Below, piece by piece: positions 42,430-51,696 of a stretch of DNA of 64,000 bases. A program made the position numbers and the translations under genes. Origin of the DNA: JAVVHH01 sp963835135 (GTDB lineage Bacteria > Pseudomonadota > Alphaproteobacteria > Acetobacterales > Acetobacteraceae); the NCBI GenBank assembly GCA_963835135.1, contig CAWIEF010000001.1:124001-188000 (forward strand), written 5' to 3'. Numbering within the stretch: the first letter of the stretch is position 1; the number at the start of each line of letters is the position of its first letter. The notes beneath the pieces are model-generated. The model was not told the origin of the DNA, ran no database searches, and saw nothing but the letters and a program-made list of their open reading frames with translations.

Positions 42430-43947
42430 ATGGACGGGCCGCTGCTGACGCTCACCGGAATGACCAAGCACTATCCGGGGTGCTTGGCGAACGACGATGT
42501 GTCGCTGACGGTCGAGCGGAACAAGATCCATGCGCTGCTCGGCGAAAACGGGGCCGGGAAGAGCACGCTCGTCAAGATCATCTACGGCGTGACCAAGCCG
42601 GACCGCGGCACGATGGTGTGGGATGGGCGCGAGGTCGAGGTGCAGAGCCCGGGCCACGCGCAGTCGCTCGGCATCGGGATGGTGTTCCAGCATTTCTCGC
42701 TGTTCGAGGCCCTGACGGTGCTGGAGAACGTCGCACTCGGGCTGCCGAGGACGGCGGAGCGGGCCGGGCTGCGCGAGCGGATCGTGCGGATTTCGACCGA
42801 GTATGGGCTGCCGCTCGATCCGGACCGGGTGGTGCACGATTTGTCGGTGGGCGAGCGGCAGCGGATCGAGGTGGTGCGCTGCCTGCTGCAGCACCCGAAG
42901 CTGCTGATCATGGACGAGCCGACATCGGTGTTGACGCCGTCGGAGGTGGAGCGGCTGTTCAAGACGCTGCGGCGGCTGGCGGCCGAGGGCTGCTCGATCC
43001 TCTATATCAGCCACAAGCTGGACGAGGTTCGCGCGCTGTGTTCGGCGGCGACCGTGATGCGGCTGGGGCGCAACGTCGGTCGTTGCGATCCGCGGGCGAG
43101 GACGGTCAAGGAGCTGGCCGAGATCATGATCGGCGACACTCTGCGCAGCCCGGCGCCGCGCACTCCCCTGCCCGGCTCTCCCGCCCCGCGGCTCGTGCTG
43201 GACAAGCTCACGGTGCCATCGTGGGAGCCGTTCGGGACGGACCTGAAGGACATCTCGCTGTCGCTGGCCGGGGGCGAGATCGTCGGCCTGGCCGGCATCG
43301 CGGGAAACGGACAGAGCGAACTCATGGACGCGCTGTCGGGCGAAATCCTGGCGGGGCGGCCGGAGACGGTGGTGATCGACGGGGTGCCGGCCGGGCACAT
43401 GGGGCCGAACGAGCGGCGTCGGCTGGGCGGGCGGTTCGTGCCGGAGGAGCGCAACGGGCACGGGGCGGTGACCGCGATGTCGCTGGCGGAGAACGCGTTC
43501 CTGTCCGGGTTCGTGCATCTGCGGCTCGTCAAGCTCGGCCTCATCCGCGAGCGGCGCACGCATGAGTTCGCGCGCGAGATCATCGAGCGGTTCGACGTGC
43601 GGACCACCGGGCCGACGGCCCAGGCGAAGTCGCTGTCGGGCGGCAACCTGCAGAAATTCCTGGTCGGGCGCGAGGTGCTGCAGAGCCCGAGCGTGCTGGT
43701 GATCAACCAGCCGACCTGGGGCGTCGACGTGGGCGCGGCACTGGCGATCCACGAGGCGGTGCTGGCGCTGGCGCAGGCGGGAGCGGCGGTCGTCGTCATC
43801 TCGCAGGATCTCGACGAGCTGTTCGTGTTGGCCGACCGCATCGCGGTGATTGCCGGCGGGCGCGTCTCCGCGCCGGTGGCGACGCGCGACGCCACGGTGG
43901 AGTCGATTGGCCGCCTGATGGGCGGCGTGGCGCTGAGCGATGCTTAG
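42430..43947 (+). CDS. ABC transporter ATP-binding protein with two ATPase domains (nucleoside/sugar type)
   Basis: A 505-aa fused double ATPase of the sugar/nucleoside import class. The first half has Walker A GENGAGKST, signature LSVGERQRIEVVRCLLQHP and Walker B LLIMDEP. The second half is degenerate: its Walker A reads GIAGNGQSE and its signature LSGGNLQKFLVGREV, as usual for the class. ATG at 42430 or GTG one codon earlier. It overlaps the next permease by 8 bp and pairs with the BMP binding protein upstream. Confidence 0.93.
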   Translation: MDGPLLTLTGMTKHYPGCLANDDVSLTVERNKIHALLGENGAGKSTLVKIIYGVTKPDRGTMVWDGREVEVQSPGHAQSLGIGMVFQHFSLFEALTVLENVALGLPRTAERAGLRERIVRISTEYGLPLDPDRVVHDLSVGERQRIEVVRCLLQHPKLLIMDEPTSVLTPSEVERLFKTLRRLAAEGCSILYISHKLDEVRALCSAATVMRLGRNVGRCDPRARTVKELAEIMIGDTLRSPAPRTPLPGSPAPRLVLDKLTVPSWEPFGTDLKDISLSLAGGEIVGLAGIAGNGQSELMDALSGEILAGRPETVVIDGVPAGHMGPNERRRLGGRFVPEERNGHGAVTAMSLAENAFLSGFVHLRLVKLGLIRERRTHEFAREIIERFDVRTTGPTAQAKSLSGGNLQKFLVGREVLQSPSVLVINQPTWGVDVGAALAIHEAVLALAQAGAAVVVISQDLDELFVLADRIAVIAGGRVSAPVATRDATVESIGRLMGGVALSDA

Positions 43948-45007
43948 GCTCGAGCCGCGCGGCACGGAGTCGCCCGTGTGGCGGTATCTGTCGCCGGTGC
44001 TGGCGCTGGCGCTGACCTGCGTGTTCTCGGGGCTGCTGTTCGCCCTGATGGGCAAGCCGCCGGTGCTGGCGGTCTATACGGTCCTGGTGGTGCCGCTGCT
44101 TCAGCCGGACGGGGTCGCGTACCTGCTGGTCAAGGCGGCGCCGCTGATCATGATCGGGGTGGGTCTGGCGCTGGCGTACCGGGCGGCGATCTGGAACATC
44201 GGGGCGGAGGGGCAGTTCACCCTCGGCGCCCTTGCCGCGGGCGGGTTGGCGCTGGCGTTTCCCGACGCGCCGGGGTGGCTGATCTTTCCGGCGATGATCG
44301 GCGCGGGGGTGATCGGCGGGGCGGCGGCGGCCGGGCTGGTGGCGTGGCTGCGAATCCGGTTCAACGCGAACGAGATCCTGACGAGCCTGATGCTAACCTA
44401 CATCATCCAGTATCTGCTGCTGTATCTGGTGACCGGGCCGTGGCGGGACCCGATGGGGTTCGGGTTCCCGCAGACGGCGCTGTTCTCGGACGCGGCGGCC
44501 GGGCCGCGGCTGGTGGAGGACAGCACCCTGCATCTGGGGATCGTGGTGGCGCCGCTGGCGGCGGCGGCGGCGTGGGTGATGCTGCACAAGTCGGTGCTGG
44601 GCTACCAGTTCCGCGTGCTGGGCCAGGCGCCGCGGGCGCTGCGGTTCGCCGGGTTCGGCGAGGAAAGGCTGGTGTGGACCGCGCTGCTGATCAGCGGCGG
44701 GCTGGCGGGGCTGGCGGGAATGTTCGAGGTGTCGGGCACGCTGGGGCAGCTCACCACCACTCTCTCGCCGGGCTACGGGTTCGCCGCGATCATCGTGGCG
44801 TTCCTGGGGCGGCTCAACCCGCTCGGCATCGTTCCGGCCGGGCTGCTGCTGGCATTGTCCTATCTCGGGGGCGACGCGGCGCAGATGAACCTCGGGCTGC
44901 CGAACGCGGTGACGGCGATTTTCCAGGGCATCCTGCTGTTCTGCCTGCTTGGATGCGATGTCCTGTTGCTCCACCGCGTCCGGTGGCGGCGCGAGGCGGT
45001 GGCGTGA
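43940..45007 (+). CDS. ABC transporter permease (nucleoside/purine type)
   Basis: A 355-aa membrane permease of the BPD_transp_2 class with about ten hydrophobic segments. IWNIGAEGQFTLGALAAGG and FNANEILTSLMLTYI are hallmark stretches of nucleoside permeases (YufP/NupP-like). The ATG lies within the last codons of the ATPase gene, and the TGA overlaps the GTG of the second permease. It forms the translocation path with the following protein. Confidence 0.92.
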   Translation: MLRLEPRGTESPVWRYLSPVLALALTCVFSGLLFALMGKPPVLAVYTVLVVPLLQPDGVAYLLVKAAPLIMIGVGLALAYRAAIWNIGAEGQFTLGALAAGGLALAFPDAPGWLIFPAMIGAGVIGGAAAAGLVAWLRIRFNANEILTSLMLTYIIQYLLLYLVTGPWRDPMGFGFPQTALFSDAAAGPRLVEDSTLHLGIVVAPLAAAAAWVMLHKSVLGYQFRVLGQAPRALRFAGFGEERLVWTALLISGGLAGLAGMFEVSGTLGQLTTTLSPGYGFAAIIVAFLGRLNPLGIVPAGLLLALSYLGGDAAQMNLGLPNAVTAIFQGILLFCLLGCDVLLLHRVRWRREAVA

Positions 45008-45882
45008 CGCTTCTCGCCGCCTTCCTGGCCAGCGTCCTCGCGGCGTCGACGCCGCTGCTGCTGGCGGCGGTGGGTGAACTCGTGGCCGAGAAGGCCGGGG
45101 TGCTCAACCTCGGCGTCGAGGGGATGATGCTGGGCGGGGCGATCGCGGCGTTCGCGGCGGCGCACGAGACCGGGTCGCCGGTGATGGGGGTCGCCGCGGG
45201 AGTGCTGGCGGGGATGGCGCTCTCAGGCCTGTTCGGGTTCGTCTCGTTGACGGTGCGGGCGAACCAGACGGCCACGGGGCTCGCGCTGACCATCTTCGGC
45301 CGCGGCCTGTCGTCGCTGCTGGGGGCGGGCTATGTCGGCCGTCCGGCGCCGGTGCTGCGGCCGGTGCTGCTGGGGCAAGACGGATTGGTGTACGTGGCGC
45401 TGGCAATGCTCGCAGCGTGCGCCTGGTGTTTGCGGCGGACGCGGCTGGGGCTGATCGTGCGCGCGGTTGGCGACTCGCACGATGCGGCGCACGCGCTCGG
45501 GTATCCGGTGCTGCTGATCCGCTATGGGGCGGTGATGTTCGGGGGCGCGATGGCCGGGCTGGCGGGGGCATACATGACGCTCGCCTACACGCCGCTCTGG
45601 GCACAGGATCTGACGGCGGGACGCGGCTGGATCGCGGTGGCGCTGGTGACGTTCTCGGCGTGGCGGCCGCTCTGGCTGCTGATCGGGGCTTGGCTGTTCG
45701 GCGCGCTGATGTACCTGTCGCTGTATGTGCAGGCGCTGGGGGTGGCGGTGCCGTCGGCGCTGCTATCGGCGCTGCCTTATATCGGGACGGTGGCGATGCT
45801 GGTGATCATCTCGCGGGACCGGCGGCGAATGCGGCTGAACCGCCCCGCCATGTTGGGGCTGCCGTTCATGGCCGGGTCGTAG
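45004..45882 (+). CDS. ABC transporter permease (nucleoside/purine type)
   Basis: A 292-aa permease of the YufQ/NupQ-like class. AEKAGVLNLGVEGMMLGGA near residue 30 is the family signature. It has about eight hydrophobic segments. The GTG at 45004 overlaps the first permease stop (GTGA). It ends 8 bp before the xanthine dehydrogenase FAD subunit, placing purine import and oxidation on one transcript. Confidence 0.92.
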   Translation: MTLLAAFLASVLAASTPLLLAAVGELVAEKAGVLNLGVEGMMLGGAIAAFAAAHETGSPVMGVAAGVLAGMALSGLFGFVSLTVRANQTATGLALTIFGRGLSSLLGAGYVGRPAPVLRPVLLGQDGLVYVALAMLAACAWCLRRTRLGLIVRAVGDSHDAAHALGYPVLLIRYGAVMFGGAMAGLAGAYMTLAYTPLWAQDLTAGRGWIAVALVTFSAWRPLWLLIGAWLFGALMYLSLYVQALGVAVPSALLSALPYIGTVAMLVIISRDRRRMRLNRPAMLGLPFMAGS

Positions 45883-45890
45883 CGGGCCGG

Positions 45891-46712
45891 ATGGACTTGA
45901 ACGAGGTCACGGCCATCGTCCGCCCGGCTGCCGGAGAGGCGCTGCCATTCGACGCGGTGCCCGTCGATGCGGTGCCGCTGGCCGGCGGAACGTGGCTGTT
46001 CTCCGAGCCGCAGCCCGGGGTCGACCGCCTGCTCGATTTGGCCGGACTGGGGTGGGACGAGCTCGAGGCCGGCGCGGCCGGGTTTCGGATTGGCGCGATG
46101 TGCACGCTGGGCGCGCTGGGCGGCTTCGCCGGCCCGGCCGAGTGGCAGGGGGCCGGACTGTTCCGCCAGTGCTGCGATGCGCTGGCGGCGTCGTTCAAGG
46201 TGCAGGAGGTGGCGACCGTCGGGGGCAATCTGTGTCTGGCGTTGCCGGCCGGGCCGGTGGCGGCGCTGGCGGTCGCGCTGGAGGGGAGTTGCATCGTGCT
46301 GCGGTCGGACGGCGCGGCCCGGCGCGTGCCAGCCGCGGCGTTCGTGACCGGCGCGCGGCGCACGGCCTTGCGGCCCGGCGAGTTGCTGCGCGCGATCGAG
46401 CTGCCGGCGCGGGGGTTGAGGCGGCGGGCGGCGTTCCGGCGCATGGCGCTGTCGGCTACGGGCCGCTCGGCGGCCCTGCTGATCGGCACCGCCGGGGATG
46501 GGTTTGCGCTGACCGTCACCGCGGCCACGACCCGGCCCGTGCGTCTCGCATTCGCCGCCCCACCCACGGCGGCGACCCTGAAGGCGAGCCTGCGGGCAGC
46601 GATCCCGGACACGCTCCTGCACGACGACGTCCATGGCGACCCGGACTGGCGGCGTCACGTCACGGAGGTGTTGGCCGAGGACATCCGCCAGGAGCTGTGC
46701 CCGTGCGGCTGA
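45891..46712 (+). CDS. Xanthine dehydrogenase-family FAD-binding subunit
   Basis: A 273-aa medium subunit carrying the FAD that passes electrons from the iron-sulfur clusters to the acceptor. Motifs are PLAGGTWLFSEPQ for the flavin phosphate and ATVGGNLCLALPAG, the second FAD loop. The ATG at 45891 is 8 bp after the permease stop. The stop overlaps the GTG of the next subunit by 10 bp. Together with the fused FeS-Mo protein it makes a complete enzyme. Confidence 0.9.
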   Translation: MDLNEVTAIVRPAAGEALPFDAVPVDAVPLAGGTWLFSEPQPGVDRLLDLAGLGWDELEAGAAGFRIGAMCTLGALGGFAGPAEWQGAGLFRQCCDALAASFKVQEVATVGGNLCLALPAGPVAALAVALEGSCIVLRSDGAARRVPAAAFVTGARRTALRPGELLRAIELPARGLRRRAAFRRMALSATGRSAALLIGTAGDGFALTVTAATTRPVRLAFAAPPTAATLKASLRAAIPDTLLHDDVHGDPDWRRHVTEVLAEDIRQELCPCG

Positions 46713-49330
46713 CGATCAACGGCGAGACGCGGGAGGTGGCGGCAGCGCCGGGGCAGTGCCTGCGGACGCTGTTGCGGGCGGCCGGGTCGTTTGGGACCAA
46801 GAAGGGCTGCGACAGCGGCGATTGCGGGGCCTGCACGGTGATGCTCGACGAGCGGCCGGTGCACAGCTGCCTGGTGCCGGCATTTCGCGCCGAGGGGCGC
46901 CGGGTCACGACGATCGAGGGGCTGGCGGCCGGCGATGAGCTGCATCGGACGCAGCGCGCGTTCCTCGACGCCCAAGCGTTCCAGTGCGGCTTCTGCACGG
47001 CCGGGATGGTGATGACCGTGGCCGGCCTCGACCAGGGGCAGGCGGCCGATCCGGCATCGGCAATGCGCGGCAGCCTCTGCCGCTGCACGGGGTATGCTGC
47101 GATCGGCGCCGCGTTGCGCGGGGCGGAACCCGAGGCGGGCAGCCTGGCCGTGCCGGCCGGGCCGGCGATGGTGACGGGCCGGGCGGCGTTCACGTTCGAC
47201 GTCGACATCCCCGGCCTGCTGCATTTGAAGCTGTTGCGCTCGCCCCATGCGCATGCGCGGATCCGGGCGATCGACACGGGCGCCGCGCGCGCTCTGCCGG
47301 GGGTCGTTGCGGTCCTGACGCACGAGGACGCGCCCGGGCTCCTGTTCTCGACCGCGCGCCACGAGAACCACCGCGACGACCCCGACGACACGATGGTGCT
47401 CGATCCCGTCATGCGCTTCATCGGCCAGCGCGTGGCGGCGGTGGTCGCGGAGACGGAAGCGATCGCCGAGGCGGGCTGCCGGCTGATCGGCGTCGACTAC
47501 GAGGTGCTGCCGGCGGTGTTCGACCCGGCCGAGGCGATGCGGCCTGGCGCGCCGGTGCTGCACGCGAAGGGCAGCGAGAGCCGCATCCACGCGCCCGCGC
47601 GCAACATCGCCGCCGAGCTGCACGGCGGCTGCGGCGACGTGACGGCTGGGCTAGAGGCGGCCGATGCGGTCTATACCGGCGTGTTCGACAGCCAGCGGAT
47701 CCAGCACGCGGCGCTCGAGACACATGGCGCGGTGGGGTGGATCAACGCCGGCCGGCTGGTGATCCGCAGCAGCACGCAGGTGCCGTTCCTGACGCGCGAC
47801 GCGCTCTGCCGGCTGTTCGGGCGCGAGACGGACGGCGTCCGGGTGCTTGCGGCTCGGGTCGGCGGCGGTTTCGGCGGCAAGCAGGAGATGCTGACGGAGG
47901 ATATCGTCGGGCTGGCAGTGTTGAAGACGGGGCGGCCGGTCAAGCTCGAGCTGACCCGGCAGGAGCAGTTCGAGACGACGACGAGCCGGCATCCGATGCG
48001 GGTCGAGGTCACGCTCGGGGCGACGTGCGACGGGGTGCTGACGGCGATGCGGATGTCGGTGCTGTCCGACACGGGCGCCTACGGCAACCACTCGGCGGGC
48101 GTACTGTATCACGCCTGCGACGAGAGCCTGGCGCTGTATCGCTGCCCCAACAAGTGGGTCGACGGGCACGCCGTGTACACCAATACGCTGCCGGCCGGGG
48201 CGTTCCGCGGGTATGGCTTGCCGCAAACCCTGTTCGCGGTGGAATCGGCCGTCGATGCGTTGGCGCGGCAACTCGGGATCGATCCGTTCGCGTTCCGCCG
48301 GCGCAACATGGTGCGGATGGGCGACACGCTGGTGTCCAGCCACGGCCATCCGGACGACGTCGAATGGGGCAGCTACGGGCTGGACCAATGCCTGGACGCG
48401 GTGGAGGAGCGGCTCGGGGTGGGCGGCGAGGCGGCGCCGGCCGGGGCGGAGTGGCGGGTCGGGCAAGGGATCGCGATGTCGATGATCCATACGGTGCCGC
48501 CGAACGGACACCATGCCAGCGCGGCGATCGTGCCGCTGGCCGATGGCAGCTTCAACTTGACGGTCGGCACGGCGGAATTCGGCAACGGGACGCAGACCGT
48601 GCACACGCAGTTCGCCGCCGAGGCGCTCGGGGTGAGGCCCGACGCGATCCGTGTGTGCGCGTCCGACACCGATGGCGGAGGGCACGATACGGGAGCGTAT
48701 GGCAGCACGGGGACGGTGGTGGCCGGGTCGGCGACGCTGGCCGCGGCGGCCGCGCTGCGGGCGCAACTCGACCGGTTCGCGGCCGAGACGGGGCTCACCG
48801 ATCCAGGTGCCTTGGCCAGCGAGGCGGGGCGGCGCGGGGTGGTGCTGCGGGGGGAGAGCCAGGTGGCGACCCATCGGCGGTCGCTGGCGTTCAACGTGCA
48901 CGGCGTGCGGGTCGCGGTGAACCTGCGGACGGGGGCGCTCCGCATCCTGCGCAGCGTGCATGCGGCCGATGCGGGCCGGGTGGTCAACCTGCGGCAGTGC
49001 CGCGGACAGGTGGAGGGCGGCGTGGCGCAGGGGCTGGGGGCGGCGCTGCACGAGGAGCTGGTGATCCGCGACGGCCGGGTGATGAATGGGAGTTTCCGCA
49101 ACTACCACATGCCGGCGTTCGCCGACGTGCCGCCGACGGAGGTGGTGTTCGCGCAGACGGTGGACCGGCTGGGGCCGAACGGCGCCAAGTCGATGAGCGA
49201 GAGCCCGTTCAACCCGGTCGCCCCCGCGCTGGCCAACGCGATCGCCGATGCGACGGGTGTGCGCCTGCGTTCGACGCCGTTGCGGCCGGACCGGATCTGG
49301 CAGGCACTGCGCGAGGCGGGGGTATCATGA
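46703..49330 (+). CDS. Xanthine dehydrogenase-family fused [2Fe-2S] and molybdopterin subunit
   Basis: An 875-aa fusion. Residues 1-150 are the iron-sulfur subunit: plant-ferredoxin cluster Cys36, Cys41, Cys44, Cys56 (GCDSGDCGAC) and second cluster Cys95, Cys98, Cys126, Cys128 (CGFC, CRC). Residues about 160-875 are the molybdenum subunit, with RSPHAHARI, GGGFGGKQ, AFRGYGLPQ and the catalytic Glu in MSESPFNPV. Such FeS-Mo fusions are known (for example E. coli XdhD) but usually these are separate chains. The operon context indicates xanthine or hypoxanthine oxidation. The maturation factor XdhC is not in the window. Confidence 0.9.
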   Translation: MRLTINGETREVAAAPGQCLRTLLRAAGSFGTKKGCDSGDCGACTVMLDERPVHSCLVPAFRAEGRRVTTIEGLAAGDELHRTQRAFLDAQAFQCGFCTAGMVMTVAGLDQGQAADPASAMRGSLCRCTGYAAIGAALRGAEPEAGSLAVPAGPAMVTGRAAFTFDVDIPGLLHLKLLRSPHAHARIRAIDTGAARALPGVVAVLTHEDAPGLLFSTARHENHRDDPDDTMVLDPVMRFIGQRVAAVVAETEAIAEAGCRLIGVDYEVLPAVFDPAEAMRPGAPVLHAKGSESRIHAPARNIAAELHGGCGDVTAGLEAADAVYTGVFDSQRIQHAALETHGAVGWINAGRLVIRSSTQVPFLTRDALCRLFGRETDGVRVLAARVGGGFGGKQEMLTEDIVGLAVLKTGRPVKLELTRQEQFETTTSRHPMRVEVTLGATCDGVLTAMRMSVLSDTGAYGNHSAGVLYHACDESLALYRCPNKWVDGHAVYTNTLPAGAFRGYGLPQTLFAVESAVDALARQLGIDPFAFRRRNMVRMGDTLVSSHGHPDDVEWGSYGLDQCLDAVEERLGVGGEAAPAGAEWRVGQGIAMSMIHTVPPNGHHASAAIVPLADGSFNLTVGTAEFGNGTQTVHTQFAAEALGVRPDAIRVCASDTDGGGHDTGAYGSTGTVVAGSATLAAAAALRAQLDRFAAETGLTDPGALASEAGRRGVVLRGESQVATHRRSLAFNVHGVRVAVNLRTGALRILRSVHAADAGRVVNLRQCRGQVEGGVAQGLGAALHEELVIRDGRVMNGSFRNYHMPAFADVPPTEVVFAQTVDRLGPNGAKSMSESPFNPVAPALANAIADATGVRLRSTPLRPDRIWQALREAGVS

Positions 49331-50670
49331 GCGCCGAACCGCTCTGGCTGCGCGACCCGCTCGCCATCCTCGCCGACGCGCCGGGCGGAGTGCTGATCCA
49401 AGACGGCAAAATCATCCAGTTGCTCGGGCGCGGCGAGACGCCGGCCGGGCCGCACCGCGTGTTCGACGCCAGCCAGCACGTCGTGGTGCCCGGCCTGATC
49501 AACACGCACCATCACTTCTACCAGACGCTGACCCGGGCGCTGCCGGCGGCGCTGGATCGCACGCTGTTTCCGTGGCTGGAGGCGCTCTATCCGGTGTGGG
49601 CGCGGCTGACGCCGGACGCGCTGGATGCCGCGGTGACGGTCGCGATGGCCGAACTGCTGCTATCGGGCTGCACGACCACGACGGACCATCATTACGTTTT
49701 CCCGGGGGGCCTGGAGGACGGCATCGCGATCGAGGCGGCGGCGGCGGCCCGGCTCGGCATCCGCGCCGTGCTGACGCGCGGATCGATGGACTTGTCGGAG
49801 CGCGATGGCGGCCTGCCGCCCGACAGTGTGGTGCAGGATCGCGACACCATCCTGGCCGATAGCGAGCGCCTCATCGCCCACTTCCATGACCCGGCCCCGC
49901 ACGCGATGCTGCAGATCGCATTGGCGCCCTGCTCGCCGTTCTCAGTGACCACCGGGCTGATGCAAGAGACGGCGGCGCTGGCGCGCCAGCATGGCGTGCT
50001 CCTGCACACGCACCTGGCCGAGACGATGGACGAGGCGGCGTTCTGCCAGCAGCGCTTCGGCTGCTCGCCGCTCGACTACCTCGAGACATGCGGCTGGATG
50101 CGGCCGGGCACCTGGCTCGCGCACGGGATCCATTTCGACGCGCCGGAGATCGAGCGGCTGGCCAAGGCCGGGATCGGGGTGACGCATTGCCCGTGCAGCA
50201 ACCAGGTGCTGGCGTCCGGCACCTGCCCAGTCTGCGCGATGGAGATAGCCGGGGTAGCGGTCGGGCTCGGGGTCGATGGGTCCGCGTCGAACGACGGATC
50301 GAATTTGATGCAGGAAGTGCGGGCGGCGTTCCTGCTGCAGCGTGGCGCGAACGGGATCGATGCGGTCAGCCACAAGGACGCGCTGCGCTGGGCGACGGAG
50401 GGGTCGGCGGCCTGTCTGCGGCGGCCGGAGCTGGGGCGGATCGCGGTGGGGGCGGCAGCCGATCTGGCACTGTTCCGGCTGGACGAGCTGCGCTTCTCCG
50501 GGGCGGGCGACCCGGTCGCGGCATTGGTGTTGTGCGGGGCGCATCGCGCGGACCGGGTCATGGTGGCGGGGCGGTGGGTGGTCGAGGATGGGGCGATCCC
50601 GGGGTTGGACTTGGGCGCGCTGATGCGGCGGCACGGCGAGGCCGCACGGCGGCTCGCAATCGGCGTGTGA
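49327..50670 (+). CDS. 8-oxoguanine deaminase
   Basis: A 447-aa amidohydrolase. The metal-binding stretch LINTHHHFYQTLTRALP (His61-63), HTHLAETMDEAAFC, THCPCSNQ and GLGVDGSASNDGSN match the 8-oxoguanine deaminase branch of the ATZ/TRZ family, which converts 8-oxoguanine to urate. The ATG overlaps the dehydrogenase stop (ATGA). It is the last gene of the purine operon: import, oxidation at the molybdenum enzyme, and deamination all yield urate. Guanine or isoguanine deaminase activity is a less likely alternative. Confidence 0.88.
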   Translation: MSAEPLWLRDPLAILADAPGGVLIQDGKIIQLLGRGETPAGPHRVFDASQHVVVPGLINTHHHFYQTLTRALPAALDRTLFPWLEALYPVWARLTPDALDAAVTVAMAELLLSGCTTTTDHHYVFPGGLEDGIAIEAAAAARLGIRAVLTRGSMDLSERDGGLPPDSVVQDRDTILADSERLIAHFHDPAPHAMLQIALAPCSPFSVTTGLMQETAALARQHGVLLHTHLAETMDEAAFCQQRFGCSPLDYLETCGWMRPGTWLAHGIHFDAPEIERLAKAGIGVTHCPCSNQVLASGTCPVCAMEIAGVAVGLGVDGSASNDGSNLMQEVRAAFLLQRGANGIDAVSHKDALRWATEGSAACLRRPELGRIAVGAAADLALFRLDELRFSGAGDPVAALVLCGAHRADRVMVAGRWVVEDGAIPGLDLGALMRRHGEAARRLAIGV

Positions 50671-50859
50671 CAGTCGCGGCAGGGCCATACCGCGGATCGG
50701 CGATTTTGCGTGCCCTGCGCCTCACGCAACGCTGGTAGCGCGTTCAAGCGTGCGTTACTGTATCGGTAATTGAGAGGCCGCACGGTCTCCGATCGGGAGG
50801 GCGTGACATCATCCACATCGACGGCGACGTGAACGCGCCAGTTCGTCCGGCCTGACCGG

Positions 50860-51696
50860 ATGTCGCGCCCCATGGTGAACTTGACCGAGCGAGCGGCAGC
50901 GCCGGAGGCGTTCGCGGCGCCGTTGCTCGAGGTGCGGGACGTGGCCGTGCGGTTCGGCGGCATCCGGGCGCTGCAGGGCGTGTCGTTCAGCGTCGCGGCC
51001 GGGCAGATTTGCGGGCTGATCGGGCCCAACGGCTCGGGCAAGACGACATTGTTCAACTGCATCAGCGGCATCTACCGCCCGCAGGAGGGCGAGGTACGGC
51101 TGGGCGGGCAGTCGCTGCGCGGGGTCAGCAAGCACACGATCGTGGACCGCGGGATCGGGCGCACGTTCCAGAACGTCGCGCTGTTCCGCTCCATGACGGT
51201 GCGCGACAACATGCTGGCGGGGGCACATCATCTCGGCCGCTCCGGCTTCCTGTCCAACGCCTTCGGCCTGCCACGGGCCAAGCGCGAGGAGCAGGCGGCG
51301 CATGAGCACATGGAACGGCTGCTGGATTTCCTCGACCTGCGCGGCGTCGCCGACATCGAGGTGTCGGCGCTGCCGTTCGGGACGCAGAAGCGGGTGGAGA
51401 TGGCGCGAGCGCTGATCGGGCAGCCGAGGCTGCTGCTGCTGGATGAGCCGGCGGGCGGGCTGAACCATAGCGAGGTGGACGACCTGGCCGGGCTGATCCG
51501 CCACGTCCGCGACGAACTCGACACCAGCGTGCTGCTGGTCGAGCACCACATGAACCTGGTCATGCGCGTGTCCGACAAGGTCGTCGCACTCGAACTCGGC
51601 CGCAAGATCGCCGACGGGCTGCCGGCCGACGTGCAGACCGACCCGGACGTGATCCGCGCCTATCTCGGAGAGCCCGTCCATGCCGCACCTGCTTGA
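50860..51696 (+). CDS. Branched-chain-type ABC transporter ATP-binding protein (LivG-like)
   Basis: A 278-aa ATPase of the hydrophobic amino acid transporter family. Walker A is GPNGSGKTT, Walker B LLLLDEPAGGLNHSE, and H-loop VEHHMNLVM with the family C-terminal tail. In place of the usual LSxGQ signature it reads LPFGTQKRVEMARALIGQP. It opens a five-gene importer operon; the 189 bp before it have no gene and no promoter I would defend. It overlaps the second ATPase gene by 17 bp. Confidence 0.92.
   Translation: MSRPMVNLTERAAAPEAFAAPLLEVRDVAVRFGGIRALQGVSFSVAAGQICGLIGPNGSGKTTLFNCISGIYRPQEGEVRLGGQSLRGVSKHTIVDRGIGRTFQNVALFRSMTVRDNMLAGAHHLGRSGFLSNAFGLPRAKREEQAAHEHMERLLDFLDLRGVADIEVSALPFGTQKRVEMARALIGQPRLLLLDEPAGGLNHSEVDDLAGLIRHVRDELDTSVLLVEHHMNLVMRVSDKVVALELGRKIADGLPADVQTDPDVIRAYLGEPVHAAPA

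Noticed and set aside
50671..50859. Promoter and small gene in the 189-bp gap before the LivG-like gene
   Set aside because: Candidate hexamers match consensus poorly and no open frame with a ribosome site is present.
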